Assembly: GCF_021130785.1 (NCBI RefSeq)
Contig: NW_025777538.1
Coordinates: forward strand, 26,614 to 90,613
Direction: 5' to 3'
DNA length: 64,000 nucleotides
Source: Homalodisca vitripennis
Lineage: Eukaryota; Arthropoda; Insecta; Hemiptera; Cicadellidae
Shown here: positions 1-11,715 of the stretch, piece after piece
Numbering within the stretch: the stretch's first letter is position 1
Layout of the letters: every line of letters begins with the position of its first letter
Program-made: the position numbers and the translations under genes
Notes under the pieces: model-generated
The model's input: the letters and a program-made list of their open reading frames with translations, nothing else
Databases searched by the model: none
What the model was told of the DNA's origin: nothing

Positions 1-1095
1 TTGCGCTGAACAGAGCTCGCGAGGAGGAGGAACCCTCCAGAAAAATAGGCAGCTGATGTAAACAACCCACTCAAGGAGATGGTCCGTGGAGGAAACACTA
101 TCTCGATACTATGGAGGAACAGCTACGGCTAAAGGCCTCTCCTTTGAAATAACAAGTCACAAGCTGTAACGTGGGAAAGAAAACAAGGCCATTATGGAAG
201 AGACCGATGGTTTTAGTCAGCGAGAGTCCGACACGTAGAGCATGGGAACTAGATTGTCACGTTCCATTGGCTATCAGTGCATAATCTATTTGCCCTAAAA
301 TTTTCAGGAAAAAAACACACAACATAATATAAAACATCAAACTGCAAAGTTCTGAAAATTTATGAAGTACTAACAAGCAGTAATAGAGTTTTAATATACG
401 TTTTCACTATGGGCGTTTAGGACCATTATAATACGTGCAATGTTACAACTGATGCGTTTTTACATCTCAAACCATATACTTTTGAACAACATACATATAC
501 ATCCTTTAGTGGCTGAAGTTTTTCAATTGTCACCACCAATCTTAAATATTCAAAGGCTGCATATTCAGTGTAGCGGGTAGGACAGTTGTCGGTACCTATA
601 AAGGGTTAATTAGATAAATGTTTGGCTCTCAATGCCCACAGTTTAGTCTCAATGCCTAATTCACAAAATACCATACTAAAATATCTGGCCTTACTGAAAG
701 TTTTTACACAAAACGATCTAATAAACATATTTTCACACTATAGTGAAGTTTTACTACCAGGGAGGTTTACTCCAGACCAAGTTTTGCGTAGGACAATTCA
801 CAAAATATCATGACTATAAGCTATATCTCAAACACATCCTGATAGGATGTTGCTTATCTCTGCCTTAACCTAACTACCAAAACACCTTTACGAATTCCTT
901 TTGTCATACGGAGCACTATTATCCATCCTAATCTCTGCATGTACTCTATATTTTAAGTAATATACTTTCGTAGTAAACCTTTAGTTACTGTAATTTATAA
1001 AAGTACACGGCTCATACTGGAACTTATCTAGACTTTGTCCATAACGTTCAGTAACGTAAAACTTATAAGACCATATATCAGTTTGTTCCTGATAT
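1..1095. other. AT-rich DNA, no gene seen
   Basis: I see no convincing coding region, RNA gene or repeat here. The first 250 bases are richer in GC than the rest, but no frame stays open with coding character. The short ORF at 622-813 has no recognisable motif. Confidence 0.5.
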
Positions 1096-1130
1096 AGCTC
1101 TCTGAGTAATATACTTCGCTAACACTCAGC
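1096..1130 (-). repeat. End fragment of a dispersed foldback repeat family
   Basis: Read on the minus strand this begins GCTGAGTGTTAGCGAAGTAT. The same end motif recurs in several diverged copies in this window, most clearly at 50564. The fragment runs straight into a TA microsatellite, so its other end is lost or was replaced by the array. Confidence 0.4.
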
Positions 1131-1134
1131 TATA

Positions 1135-1187
<53 letters not shown>
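1131..1187. repeat. (TA)n microsatellite
   Basis: An almost pure TA dinucleotide array of about 57 bases. Similar arrays border the composite repeat at 1217-5414 and the Penelope-like element near 20.5-22.4 kb. Confidence 0.95.
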
Positions 1188-1189
<2 letters not shown>

Positions 1190-1586
1190 TCATGGGAATT
1201 AGCTGAGTTATATATATACTAGCAGACCCGACAGACGTTGTCCTGTACACACGTTTTAAACTTTGATTAATCTGTAACAATCTGCGCTGTTTTGATAAAA
1301 ATGTCTATTAAAAAGTTATTACAATATCTAACTTCATCACATGTACATTTAGTCACACTTTGACCAACCGATAGTGTGTGAGTATAACATGAGTGATGTG
1401 AAATGTAGAGGATGTTTTAAATTAAAACTTACTTAATCTGAAGGTAAAAAAGTTGAAACAAACTATTTTATAACAGGTATATTTTTTCTATTTACAACTT
1501 AATTTATCGTAATGCCATTGAATGTACAATATTTTTTGTTAATCCTTCAGGAGTATACACAAACAAATTAGATGATTTTCCGATAG

Positions 1587-2045
1587 GGCTGAAGTATAAT
1601 AAGTGACCTCCATCACAATCGAATTATTAATATTTCTGAGTAGCCTATATAACTACTATCCGAATTAGATTATAGTTATGTAAAGGCTGAAATATAATAA
1701 GCAGCCACCATCACAATCGCATTATTGATATTTCTGAATAGTCTATCTAAACTACCGAATTTCATTACAGTTATTTAAAATTACAGTATAGTATCAGAAC
1801 TGGCCAACAGAAATTTAATTTATCTAAAATACTAAATAAGTATTCCGTATAGGGCTGAAGTATAATAAGTGGCCACCATCACAATCGAATTATAGATATT
1901 TCTGAATAGCCTAACTAAACTACTAAAACGACGAACTGAATTAGATTATAGTTATTTAAAGGCTGAATTACAACAAGCGGCCAACATCGCAATCAAATTA
2001 TTGATATTTCTAATTAGCCTATCTAAACTACCGAATTTCATTATC
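1587..2045 (+). repeat. Tandem modules of about 95 bp, first cluster
   Basis: Four diverged copies start near 1587, 1681, 1850 and 1955. Each holds GGCTGAAGTATAATAAG or a close variant, then CCATCACAATC, TTGATATTTCTGA and TAGCCTATCTAAACTA. They are arranged as two dimers separated by a spacer with CAGTATAGTATCAGAACTGG. The same dimer recurs at 2675-2925, partly at 3268-3365, and inverted at 4350-4435. Confidence 0.75.
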
Positions 2046-2049
2046 TTTA

Positions 2050-2490
2050 TATTTATATTTCTTGTGTGCGTGTGTATGGAGCTGAACTCCTCCTAAATGG
2101 GTGGACCATCTTGGAATGTTTTACATTGTATCCAGCAGAATGCGCTACGATCACAGTTTCAAATGTTTTCTATTTTAATTCCAGGTTTTCCTGACAGTTT
2201 GTGCTGTTATCAAATATGTGTGTTGTTTTGTAACATCGTGTGATTATTGTGTGAGTGCTAATTGTAATATCACATTAATAGAGATTGAAGATGTTTGAAG
2301 TACATAAAAAACTATAGTTATTTATTGAAGTTATTGAACTAATTTTGAAAATTTATTGAACGAAGTGAGTAATTGGTCGCATAACCTAAGTAGCATACAA
2401 ATCAAAAGGTTGTGTTTCTATGTGTGAATAACTATTGTTAACAGTTTGGTCACATAAGTTCAAATTAAGTAGCATATAAATCACATGATT
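2050..2490 (+). repeat. Left arm of a large imperfect inverted repeat
   Basis: This stretch reads as the reverse complement of about 4615-5060. Shared segments include GTGTGTTGTTTTGTAACAT, TAGAGATTGAAGATGTTTGA, AAAACTATAGTTATTTATT and CAAATCAAAAGGTTGTGTTT. The arms are about 440 bases with scattered mismatches and indels, separated by about 2.1 kb. Further inverted partial copies lie at 2930-3125, 3400-3660 and 3785-3900. Confidence 0.75.
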
Positions 2491-2674
2491 GAATAACTAT
2501 TCGTCCTCTTCCAAGAAGACGTGGCATTTTTCTGTAAAAATAAAATTCTGTATAATAGTACACAATGAGAATGAGTAACTTATTGAATATGTAATTTTAA
2601 TTAAGTAACTTCTAGATAAAAATGTATAACAACGTAGACTACGGTATCTAAAATACTAAATAAGTATTCCCTAT

Positions 2675-2925
2675 AGGTCTGAAGTACAATAAGTGGCCAC
2701 CACCACAATCAAATTATTGATATATCTGAATAGCCTATCTAAACTACTAAAATGACGATCCGAATTAGATTATAGTTATTTAAAGGCTGAATTATAATAA
2801 GCGGCCACCATCACAATCAACTTATTGATATTTCTGATTAGTCTATCTAAACTACTGAATTTCATTATAGTTATTTAAAATTACAGTATAGTATCAGAAC
2901 TGGCCAACAGAATTTAATTTTAAAC
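2675..2925 (+). repeat. Second cluster of the 95-bp modules
   Basis: One dimer of the module described at 1587 (copies near 2675 and 2781), followed by the same CAGTATAGTATCAGAACTGG spacer. It is preceded by CTAAAATACTAAATAAGTAT, also found at 1825 before the earlier dimer, so the duplicated unit is larger than the module. Confidence 0.7.
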
Positions 2926-4057
2926 CAATTCCTACATTATTAACAATATTTATTGACACATGTGATTCTCTATTAATTTAATATTACAATTAGCACTCAT
3001 ACAAAAATTACACGATGATACAAAACAACACACAAATTTGATAGCAGCACAAACTGTTGGGAAAACCTGGAATTAAAATAGAAAAACATTTGAAACTGCG
3101 ATCGTAGCGCATTCTGCTGGATCCAATTTAAAACATACCAAGATAAAAAACAATTTATTTACAAACAAAAAATTATCTGATCAATCGCTGCACACTTAAT
3201 ATTTACGAATTTCAGTTAAAAGTGTATTTTACTAAAACTTTCAATTTTATATCTGGATAACCTATATTGATATTCCTAATTAGCCTATCTAAACTACCGA
3301 ATTTCATTATAGTTATTTAAAATTACAGTATAGTATCAGAACTGGCCAACAGAATTTAATTTAAATCCAATTCCTACACTATTAACAATAGTTTATTCAC
3401 ACATGTGATTTGTATGCTACTTAATTTGAACTTATCTGACCAACTTTGACTGCAGATTAAAAATGTAAATTACAACAAATTATTTTAAATCCATTAGTTT
3501 AAAACTTTTTCTAAAATGTTAACAATAGTTATTCACACATAGAAACACAACCTTTTGATTTGTATGCTACTTAGGTTATTTGAGGTAATGCGACCAATAA
3601 TCTCTATTAATGTACTATTACAATTTTAGCACTCTCACAATAATTACACGATGTTTTATTTTTTATTTTCTTCTTTTTGCCTGTTGGCTGGCCTTTATAA
3701 ACTTATAACGCGGCCATGTAGTACACTTTTTATAACTTCATTCTATTATATTTTAATGTTATTTGCCGTATTTACTTTTGAAACTACAAAACAACACACA
3801 CACATTGATAGCAGCACAAAATGTCGGGAAAACCTGGAATTAAAATAGAGAAACATTTGAAACTGCGATCGTAGCGCATTCTTCCAAGATCAACACTTAA
3901 TATTTACTAAGAATTTCAGTTAAAAGCTAAAACTTCCAATTTTATATCTGGATAATCTCTATCCTCCAAAGTGACTACAGAATATATTGAAATAAGAAGT
4001 GGTGTTATTTTTATATGTTTATGCTTACTCTATGCTTTTAAGACTATAATTGATTAA

Positions 4058-4325
4058 ACGTATGGCTGTGTTGTAATATTATAATGTTTACATAGAACAA
4101 TTGGTGAAAATTTAACTTTGCAATCTGCATTAGACTACTGATCAAGCACTTTATAATAACATAATATAAATGTAAACAAATGTTTCTGCCTCTTTGGTGA
4201 ACTTCAGCTGGAAATATTCACAGCTGTTAAGTATTAGTTCACTTTGTATTACGTGTCGTAGCGCAGTCTGTCAGATCCAATATAAAACACTCCAACATCA
4301 ACAACAATTTATAATTAAAAATTTA
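4058..4325 (+). repeat. Direct duplicate, copy 1 (partner at 5056-5290)
   Basis: Both copies begin TATGGCTGTGTTGTAATATT and share AGAACAATTGGTGAAA, TCACAGCTGTTAAGTAT, CGTAGCGCAGTCTG and AAAACACTCCAACATCAACA. Copy 1 carries an extra stretch of about 45 bases in its middle (about 4153-4206) that is missing from copy 2. Confidence 0.75.
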
Positions 4326-4614
4326 ATTTAATTTGACCGAATAAATAACTATAATGAAATTCAGTAGTTTGGATAGGCTATTCAGAAATATCAGTAATTC
4401 GATTGTGATGGAGGCCACTTATTATACTTCAGCCCTATCAGAAAACCATCTAATTTGTTTATGTACACTCCTGAAGGATTAACAAAAAATATTGTACATT
4501 CAATAGCATTACGATAAATTAAGTTGTAAATTTAAAAAAATATACTTGTTATAAAATTAGTAATTTAAAATTACAGTATAGTATCGAAATTGGCCAACAG
4601 AATTTAATTTAAAA

Positions 4615-5060
4615 CCAATTCCTACACTATTAACAATAAGTAGTTATTCACACATGTGATTTGTATGCTACTTAATTTGAACTTATGTGACCAATTCTTA
4701 CTGCAGATTAAAAAATGCAAATTGCAACAAATTATTTTAAATCCAATTAGTTTAAAACTTGATTATCTAAATTGTTAACAATATTCACACATAGAAACAC
4801 AACCTTTTGATTTGTATGCTACTTAGGTTATTTGAGGTATGCGACCAATATACTCACTTCAATAAATTTGCAAAATGAGTTCAATAACTTTAATAAATAA
4901 CTATAGTTTTTTATGCACTTCAAACATCTTCAATCTCTATTAATGTATTATAACAATTAGCACTCACACAATAATTACAGAATGTTACAAAACAACACAC
5001 AAATTTGATAGCAGCACAAACTGTCAGGAAAACCAGGAATTAAAATAGAAAAACATTATG
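4615..5060 (-). repeat. Right arm of the large imperfect inverted repeat
   Basis: The inverted partner of 2050-2490, containing the reverse complements of the segments listed there. The pair could fold into an extended hairpin if transcribed. I infer it arose from two opposite insertions of the same family. Confidence 0.75.
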
Positions 5061-5290
5061 GCTGTGTTGTAATATTATAATGTTTACGTAGAACAATTGG
5101 TGAAACTTCATCTTTGCAATCTGCATTACACTACTGATCAAGCACTTTACAACCTGAATATATTCACAGCTGTTAAGTATCAGTTCACTTTGTAATACGT
5201 GTCGTTCGTAGCGCAGTCTGGCGGATCCAATGTAAAACACTCCAACATCAACAACAACTTATTATTAAAAAAATTAATTAAATAAACTAT
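5056..5290 (+). repeat. Direct duplicate, copy 2 (partner at 4058-4325)
   Basis: The shorter copy of the pair. It leads directly into the right-hand tail of the composite repeat, so this copy is probably in the original position and 4058-4325 belongs to a second, nested element. Confidence 0.7.
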
Positions 5291-5414
5291 TTAAATTGGA
5301 CCGAATTGTGAATCTAAACCATTCTCGGATCCACCTGAAGACACACAAAAAGTTTCATTAAAATCGGTCCACCCGTTTAGGAGGAGTTCATTAACATACA
5401 CACGCACACAAGAA

Positions 5415-5441
5415 ATATATATATATATATATATATATATA
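5415..5441. repeat. (AT)n microsatellite
   Basis: An AT array that follows the conserved right-hand tail of the composite repeat directly. Confidence 0.9.
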
Positions 5442-5534
5442 CCGTTATCAAACCCAATGTTACCTATGTATAAGTGAAGTTTATAGAAAAATGTTAGGTC
5501 TATAAACTAATATGTTCTCGAGATTTCCTGCAAA

Positions 5535-5605
5535 AGATAGACAAAAGAGAAATTTTCCCAGCCTCTGAGTGTTAGACTCAGCTAATCTACCCACTACCAA
5601 ATTCT
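5535..5605 (-). repeat. Foldback-family fragment
   Basis: Contains AGAGAAATTTTCCCAGCCTC followed by TGAGTGTTAGACTCAGC. This resembles the right arm of the foldback element at 50564-50912 (TTCCAGCCCCTCGAG ... GCTCAGC). The copy is strongly diverged, so the assignment is tentative. Confidence 0.3.
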
Positions 5606-8600
5606 TCAGGTTATGACGCAATGTGAAATTTTTCTGCAGATAAGTGACAAACTGATACAAAACTATTCCGACAAAAAACGGATCTCTAGCGCCTACTCAG
5701 AAATGCAATTACGAAAGTTGTTGTTTTATCTAACAGAGTTTCTGACAGCCTCTCAATCTTAAACTCCCTTACATTAACTATTCAATTTCCTTCAAGGAAA
5801 AGCTCAAGACAATATTTATCAAATTTACAAGTATAACTGAAGTTTTTTTATTGGTTTTCCCAATGTGATATCGCAAAAATTAATTGAAAACACCGTGATT
5901 TTAATGAGTGATAATGTGTCCCCAGAACATATCCTCAGGCATCTTTTAAAGTTTGCTTTAAAATAAACCTGATGACTTTTTGGACTGATTAAAACTTTAA
6001 GTAGTATGAAAATAAAACTTTGACTTACATTAATAAATATGATTATGTACGGCAAACATTTAATATATTTTTGTAGCATTCCACAGCAAGCGTGAGTTTT
6101 TGAAGTATAATAAAGTTTTTTAATGTGTGTGAAGAGCTTCATGCTTCCTTAATATATGCGTTGTATGAAATAATGAGATAAAAATAAAACAATATCAAAA
6201 GTAAAAACTAGAATTTACTTTACATTTTTAAAACATAGTCGGTTTAGTAAATCTTGTACAGGAACTACGCTTAAAAATTTACAATCAAATCTCCATTATA
6301 AATTAAGATAAATGTTTGAACACATATTAGCTTTCGGAAGTTAAAGCTGCTTAATTCAAATCTTCTTCCTAGGCAATGTCACTCATACAGTTAGTCTGGG
6401 ACTGACAGAGACTAGATCATATTAAATAGACTAAGTGCAGCTATACGTGTTGCTCATCAACGCAGCTAATTAAAATTGAAGTAAAGCAATTTGGACTGAT
6501 ATACAGTATAAAGTTAAAACAATGTAACTTTCATTAAAATGCATCTCGAAAGAATAAATTACTAATATAAAGCTTACGATTTGCTATCAATAATGTACAT
6601 GTATATTTAAAGATTCAAGGGGTCTCATATGTTGACTATTGGATGGGTAAAGGTGTAATAAATTGTAAATAAGTGACAAGCAACAAAGCAGTTTATTATA
6701 CTATTGCGTAACCCTTTGATTGCAAGACCTTTCTAAAAGTAAATTGCTCCTTAAGGGTTTTATCTACCATGCACAAGGAGTGTATGCAGATAATATTCCT
6801 GATATAACCACCTGAGTACGCCAGCTGATTGGATCGAGTGCCTTAATCAGTACCTCATTACTGATCTGGGCCATATCTCACTACCATTCATGTTCAGGTT
6901 CACTACTATTACAGGTGGCTATCGTGTAGTTTCACAACACAGTTGATGTAGCAGTGACGCCCAATTGTGTATACTCGAATAGTGATAAAATTAAATATGT
7001 TCTGCAAAAAAATTAAACATTTACTATTTTAGTAGATTACGATATTTTTTACCATAATTGTTCCATCTCCGTTGATCTTGGATCTCGTTGAAGATCTAAA
7101 CAAACACAGTTAGATTGACTTAGTACGACAATAGATTAAATATATAGTAAACGGACTTAGTAAGAAATATTATACCAAAAAGAAAACGTTTGTAAGATAT
7201 GAAACCCACTTCATCGTAAAATATTATTCAATAAAATAAAATGTTTGTAATTGAAAATAATTATAATTTTTTATAATTATCGAATGGATAGAACTCTGAG
7301 GAAAATTAATTCAATATTTTCAAGAAAATGTATAAATATTATAAAGAATTGGAATAATATTTTAAAGCCTCTTCATGGCATCTTTGTATCCATGTCAAAA
7401 CAAACGTTTTAAATATGTAATACACCAATGGATGTATTATTTACACTAATGTATCTCATTACCATCACTTTCTTATACATTTTCTTTCTATTGCTCTGTT
7501 TTACCTACAAGTTAGTCCTAAGACTAGTCTAACACATTCTTCAACCACTTCGATCAACCACATGCAGGTTGCTTTAAGCTGTGATTATGTTCATTCTAAT
7601 ATGTTTTAAAATGTGCTCAAATACCATAATTTCTTATTTAATTTCGCTATAAAGTGTTTGAAAATAGTTTATCCTATTCCGTTTTTGCTCACAATAATAT
7701 TACTTGCATTTGAAGAAATAGTTACAAAACAATAAGCTTGATGACAAAAAAATAAATATATCGACCCTTACTTTAGGAACACTGACATGATTTGATATTA
7801 TACCACTGGCATAATCACTGCTACAAAATTTGAAACACGAACCTGTCATAAATATTACGCAAATAATGATTTACTTTAAACAAGTTTTTTTATTTGTACC
7901 TTCTGGCTTAGTTGCTTCATCAAGCTGAGCAAATTTTTCCCAGGGTAATTCAGTGAAACGAAATACTACTGGAGAAAATGATCAAATGAGGCGTATTAAA
8001 ATTTTATTACTTAACCTTTGTTGCACCTGAGATTACCAAACCTGTAACAGAGGCCGAAGCTGAGATCGTATCACCTCTTGTGTGTGGATACACTGGAACT
8101 CATCAGTTAGCACTTCACTGAGTTAAACGAGACCAAGGCGTGACTGTGGATTAATGGACAGGGCTTGGAGAGAAAAGACTGGGTTAGCGTTTTGGTCCCA
8201 GAGCGCACGAACAGACAGATTCATACTAGTTTTCATCTCTCGTCGAGTCAGATGAAAAGCTGCTCAGTTCCAAAAGGACACTCCTCACATAGTAGATTCA
8301 ATACAAGTTCTATCTCTATTCGTATATAGAATAGATCTATGGAAGAGACATTATATTTTCTCTCAAAAACGTATTACTATTTCTACTCAAACGCTTTATC
8401 TGGGCTGTTGATTTACTGTTCTTGAACAGCTCATAATTTAAAGCTCTTGACCATATTACTTATAATTAGTAACATAGAATCAAGACTCCCTTAAAGAAAT
8501 GCGGTTACTATATTAGAAGTCAAATACTATATAGAAAAATAATGATTCATTATGAAAATTTTAAATCTTTACTATTATTTTAATATTATTATTGTGTGTA

Positions 8601-11275
8601 ATCTTTTTTCCCTTGTAAACAACATAACCTGGCATTAAGAATATAAGTAGTTAAATGGCAAGAGGGCATTGCTACCCACATTACAGACACACCAAAGTTT
8701 AAGCGTGGGGAAATCGACGGATTAATAGATGCCACATTGGCCACACTTTAGTGAATAATTGTGAAACATGCTACGAAACATAAGTCATTATCAGATTTAA
8801 TTGTATTAGTAGTACAGGAGATAAATCGTTTATACGGACGAGGTTTAATGAGGTTTGGGAGATTATTGAAGTTAGTTCTGAGGTAATACTAGGGCTACGT
8901 CACGTGATTTCACGCTACACAGAGGCAATAAGAGAGCTATTTTTTCCGTACCTCATTTTATTGCACTCTATTAGTTATCTCTTATGTAATTTTTGCAATT
9001 ACTAAGCTAAGTTTCTAAGCTATTAGTTATTAATTTTTTTTCAGTTTTACTTGTTTATGTACATTTAATTTAAGAAAGAAATATATAAACATAAGTGGCA
9101 TAAGTAAAACCCATATTAGAAATACCTTCACTAAATGTAAACCTATTGAATGCTATAAAAAGTACAAATCAATCTTTAATAATTTTATTGTCAATAATAA
9201 TTACTAAAATTTATTTAATAAGTTCTCCGTAGTGAAACCCATTAAGTAAATAAAAGGGAAATATAAGCTGTAGTAACGGCTTATAATCAGGGGTATTTAC
9301 ACAATTTTATGTTCATTGTTATAGATTACTGATTAATAACTGTAGAAGGATTTGGAACTGTATATTACATCATATTAATCCAATTACCAGTAAAACAAAT
9401 CAGGAACTTATAAAATTATGAGTAGGAGTTTAAAAATATTCATAAGGAAGTTACTGGTCTACATTGTACAAAATACAGAAGGAATCCATTAGAATAACGC
9501 GTTAGTAACTCATAATAAGCCAAGAGCCTGATGATATAATCTCAAGCAGGATACCGGTGGACAATGTCAAACTGTAGAAAGAATCCATGCAAACACTCAT
9601 TAGTTGTACACAATAGATCGAGAGCCTGGCGTGGTACTGAGTAGGTGTTACTCAACAGCGAGTTACACTGCTGCATTGTGAAACTGTACGAGACGTACGT
9701 AATGCAATCCCCTAATTAATTAGTTTGATTACAGTTTTATGAGGAGAATAAGCAATAGCCTCTCGTACTGGACATGAAGTGATTTAATTTTTTACGTAAT
9801 GAGCATTAATCAACATAATACTACACAACAAAAGATTTATAGAACCATAAAGACTCAATAGCCTCAAACAAATTACACTATTGTATCACTACCAATAGTC
9901 AATATAATACAACAGACATGAGTGTGGCAGTGTAATAAAGAGGAGAGACACAATTGCCTTAGGCACGTTACAATGTTACATAACTACCAACATACCAGGA
10001 GCTTTTCAGTTTAATATTGTGTATCCACTCATTATCCTCACGTAATGTAAAATGCTACAAAAAGCCTAGTATATTTTTCAGCATAATGAAGAAGAGTAAT
10101 ATAATATTTTTAGATACAATTAAGATATTTATTTTAGGTTAAATAACTAATATTTAAATTCTCTTCTGATCCTTCCAACATAAAACCAATCACTGTGATG
10201 GTTTAAAAATGTTCAATACCATAAGGTATATCTTTAAAATTTAAAAGGTTATTTCAACTAGAATATATCAATGAGTAAATCTCTACAACTCACTGAAACA
10301 GTTATCGTAGTTTAATTAGTGCATATTTTAATGTAGAAACTACAAACTTACTTACTTACTTGATACTTGGTGGCTACGGTTTTTTGTTTTGTACAAAGTA
10401 TCGGTTTACCAAAACAATCGTGATAACAACAGTGAGAAAGCTCTTTTGGACCAAATTTACTTTTACATATCAATACGTTTTATACCTTACAAATTATTAC
10501 CATTATTTAACTTTGATTATCTGTGAAAGCCTTTCAGATTGCACAATGTATTTTTGTTTTGGCTTCCATATCTCAAAGCTTGTCACCATAATAAGCCGCG
10601 GCTACAAATAAACGAGCTAATATTAAAAATCTTTATGAGCAATAAATCTAGTAAGATGCAAATACATGGGTTGCCATTGCCGTATAATCCTATTATATTA
10701 CAGTGCAGTGTATCTTGGAACACAGTGGAAGATATATTGGTTTACTTTCTACTACTCTGCTCAATTTGTGGCTACAACAGATCAAAACAAGATTTGCTGT
10801 ATTACGTGTATTAAAACTACCACTTATTTGATCTAATAGGAGTTTTACATAAAATTATAGAGAACTTATAATATTGTTATGTATTTATAATAATATCTTT
10901 TACTGCTGATACAACATTTTAGTTGTGAAACTATGTTTGAATATACTTTAAAATGTACTTAATCCTAATACATTCCGGAATGACAGAGTAACAATATAAT
11001 GCGCAGTAGGGTGTTTTGAACAAGAAATGTTCTAAAATTTTAAATTATGTATGACATGCGGGTTTTAATCACGTCTAAACAAATAAATTGTTATAGCACC
11101 AGTTGTCAATTGTGTACAGTAAATCTGACAATAGTAACCATTTTTAAGAATCTCTCACTTACACAATATATTTTAACTAGAGTAAAACCATAGAACACTG
11201 ATTTGTTCTTGATAAGTTCTTCTACTATTTTTCTACTTCACTCATATTATAGGTAACTTACAATAAAATGAATAT
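5606..11275. other. Long AT-rich spacer, no gene seen
   Basis: I find no ORF with coding character here. The 105-codon frame at 5825-6142 (minus) and the frames at 10360-10814 are rich in Leu, Ile, Phe, Tyr and Lys, as expected from AT-rich DNA, and hold no motif. About 9470-9540 and 9580-9645 share a weak direct repeat (GAATCCAT ... GAGCCTG). Nothing else stands out. Confidence 0.5.
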
Positions 11276-11398
11276 TCACTGAAACATGTTTTTATTCCCA
11301 GCTCGCTTCAGCTCCGCTCGTAGACGTCTTACGTCATCCTTCAGCTCCTCGATACTTAAATCAAATGCCAGTACTGTCTCAACACAGCAACCTTCTCC
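11276..11398 (-). CDS. Candidate terminal exon of an unknown gene, coiled-coil tail
   Basis: On the minus strand an open frame of about 40 codons follows a possible acceptor AG (at 11399-11400) and ends in TGA at 11276-11278. The translation includes LSIEELKDDVRRLRAELKRA. This is rich in Glu, Arg and Lys with Leu spaced as in heptads, which is unusual in this AT-rich DNA and typical of a coiled coil at a protein's C-terminus. Codon use is more GC-rich than the surroundings. The pyrimidine tract before the acceptor is weak, and no AATAAA follows nearby on the minus strand. I do not recognise the protein and see no neighbouring exon. The plus-strand frame over the same bases looks like a shadow. 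Confidence 0.35.
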   Translation of the reverse strand, partial: GEGCCVETVLAFDLSIEELKDDVRRLRAELKRAGNKNMFQ

Positions 11399-11715
11399 CT
11401 GCTTTTACCGAGAAGTCTCTGAACAGACACGAGAAGTAGCGACTATCACACGTGCACTAAACTCAATTTATAGCTTTTATAGAGTTTGTAGCTCACATCC
11501 CTCAACTTATTTGTTCCTATAGGTTTAGCCAAGGTTAGAACACCTACATGCAGAATAAGAGAGATTTGATTTGCCCTCAATATTCAAGTATCCCAGTAAG
11601 CTAACTATAAAAATGTAAACTAATGTGAGGAATGAGTCTATATTGCATTATCTTCAAATGTGGCAGAGGAGAATTTTAGTTCTTTTAGTTCTTTTCAGAA
11701 CTGAGATGCTTTATA

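Larger units (their letters stand above)
1217..5414 (+). mobile_element. Composite nested repeat with conserved arthropod repeat ends
   Basis: The left end carries the motif AGACGTTGTCCTG (about 1229-1241). The right end carries ATCGGTCCACCCGTTTAGGA (about 5363-5382) followed by a CACACGCACACAAGAA tail that enters a TA array. I remember both motifs as opposite ends of a widespread arthropod repeat, but its class (RTE-type non-LTR tail or something else) is uncertain to me. An inverted copy of the tail lies at about 2055-2115. Inside are tandem, direct and inverted copies of the same modules, listed separately. There is no long ORF, so the element is non-autonomous. The layout is best explained by one copy inserting into another, followed by local duplication. 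Confidence 0.55.

Noticed and set aside
5825..6142. 105-codon minus ORF
   Set aside because: Composition is that of AT-rich DNA (Ile, Leu, Phe, Lys), with no motif, no splice signals and no homologue I can recall.
8010..8118. Open frame of about 35 codons reading VAPEITKPVTEAEAEIVSPL
   Set aside because: Interesting composition, but too short, without splice sites and without a recognised domain.
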